A stretch of 64,000 nt of DNA, from NCBI GenBank assembly GCA_002292375.1, contig DBBV01000007.1, positions 62,001-126,000 of the forward strand, read 5' to 3'. Each line of letters begins with the position of its first letter. Position 1 is the first letter of the stretch. Both the position numbers and the translations under genes were made by a program. Shown here piece by piece: positions 63,626 through 64,000 of this stretch. This DNA is from Methylococcaceae bacterium UBA975. GTDB taxonomy: Bacteria > Pseudomonadota > Gammaproteobacteria > Methylococcales > Cycloclasticaceae. The notes under the pieces were generated by a model. That model did not search any database and was not told the DNA's origin. It saw only the letters and a program-made list of their open reading frames with translations.

Positions 63626-64000
63626 TTATAGTGTCTCGACATCAAAATCTAATTCGCTGCCGATGTCTTTATCGTAATCCACACCGTTTTTATTAAAGCC
63701 AAATAATTGCAAAAACTCGTCTTTATAACTGGCGTAATCGGTTAAATCAAAGAGATTTTCGGTGGTTACTTTTGGCCAAATCTCCCGACATTGCTGTTGT
63801 ACATCGTCACGTAATTCCCAATCATCTAGTCTAATACGGTTGTCTTGGTCCAGGTTTTGTGGCGCATTGTTGTTATACAGCTGGGTCCTAAACAAGCGGT
63901 TAACTTGTTCGATACAGCCTTCGTGCAGCCCTTGTTCTTTCATTATTTTAAACACCATTGAAATGTACAAAGGCATTACAGGGATAGCAGAGCTCGCTTG
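63626..64000 (-). CDS. fabV: FabV, trans-2-enoyl-ACP/CoA reductase (C-terminal part, cut by window end)
   Basis: FabV is a NADH-dependent enoyl reductase of fatty acid synthesis, the alternative to triclosan-sensitive FabI. The 124 residues visible continue to the window edge in frame and match the C-terminal end of the family: QASSAIPVMPLYISMVFKIM, then HEGCIEQVNRLF, DDWELRDDVQ, WPKVTTENLF and LTDYASYKDEFLQLFGF. The catalytic Tyr-x8-Lys lies outside the window. The mipZ-like gene begins 55 bp later on the same strand. Confidence 0.92.
   Translation of the reverse strand, partial: QASSAIPVMPLYISMVFKIMKEQGLHEGCIEQVNRLFRTQLYNNNAPQNLDQDNRIRLDDWELRDDVQQQCREIWPKVTTENLFDLTDYASYKDEFLQLFGFNKNGVDYDKDIGSELDFDVETL

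Overview
The window is a stretch of ordinary chromosome from a gammaproteobacterium with moderate GC content. The gene orders are those of free-living gammaproteobacteria: mraZ to lpxC, then rnpB, rsmI, lpoA, yraN, diaA and dolP, then ispB / rplU-rpmA-obgE-proB / rpsT / murJ-ribF-ileS-lspA. LpoA, LpxC, PlsB, TtcA and HslO fit that assignment. An acetoacetyl-CoA reductase beside acetyl-CoA synthetase, a MipZ-type ATPase and a DUF1329 protein point away from enterobacteria, towards marine Methylophaga/Cycloclasticus-like lineages. That genus-level placement is only an impression. I see no tRNA, 16S/23S rRNA, insertion sequence, prophage or CRISPR array.

Layout. 1-18452 is the complete division and cell-wall (dcw) cluster on the minus strand, read from mraZ to ftsZ and then lpxC (cut by the window start). 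From mraZ to murD, and on to ftsQ, nearly every junction is a 1-16 bp overlap. A good sigma-70 promoter with MraZ-type repeats precedes mraZ. The gene-free stretch 18364-18817 holds this promoter, two adjacent perfect palindromes and several hairpins. Next comes rnpB (RNase P RNA, minus strand, with its own promoter), a DUF1329 gene, rsmI, and a divergent plus-strand run lpoA-yraN-diaA-dolP-FAD oxidase. 26.4-30.3 kb has nadC, a DUF1631 gene and ampD. 30.3-39.5 kb is housekeeping: lspA, ileS, ribF, murJ, rpsT, proB, obgE, rpmA, rplU. 39.7-47.9 kb has ispB, a long GAPDH with an N-terminal extension, acs, phbB, a PilZ protein, a QueD-like protein, a DUF1249 protein and an AGCS symporter.

48-64 kb mixes small and less studied genes: a double CDGSH protein, a YecA-like protein, DUF1853, TraB/PrgY, plsB, ttcA, an ADP-ribosylglycohydrolase family protein, ung, two orphan CheY-like receivers, msrA, a large MscS-family channel, hslO, trxC, and a compact run fabV (partial)-mipZ-sprT-GIY-YIG.

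How they work together. Most of the window builds and divides the envelope: peptidoglycan precursors (Mur, Ddl, MraY), divisome (FtsA, FtsI, FtsL, FtsQ, FtsW, FtsZ), lipid II flipping (MurJ), synthase activation (LpoA), turnover (AmpD), undecaprenyl/quinone side chains (IspB), lipid A (LpxC), phospholipid (PlsB), fatty acids (FabV) and outer-membrane quality (DolP). The most unusual part is the mipZ-sprT-GIY-YIG run. It puts a MipZ-like ATPase, in alphaproteobacteria an FtsZ-positioning factor, in a gammaproteobacterium and couples it to a zinc protease-like and a nuclease-like protein.
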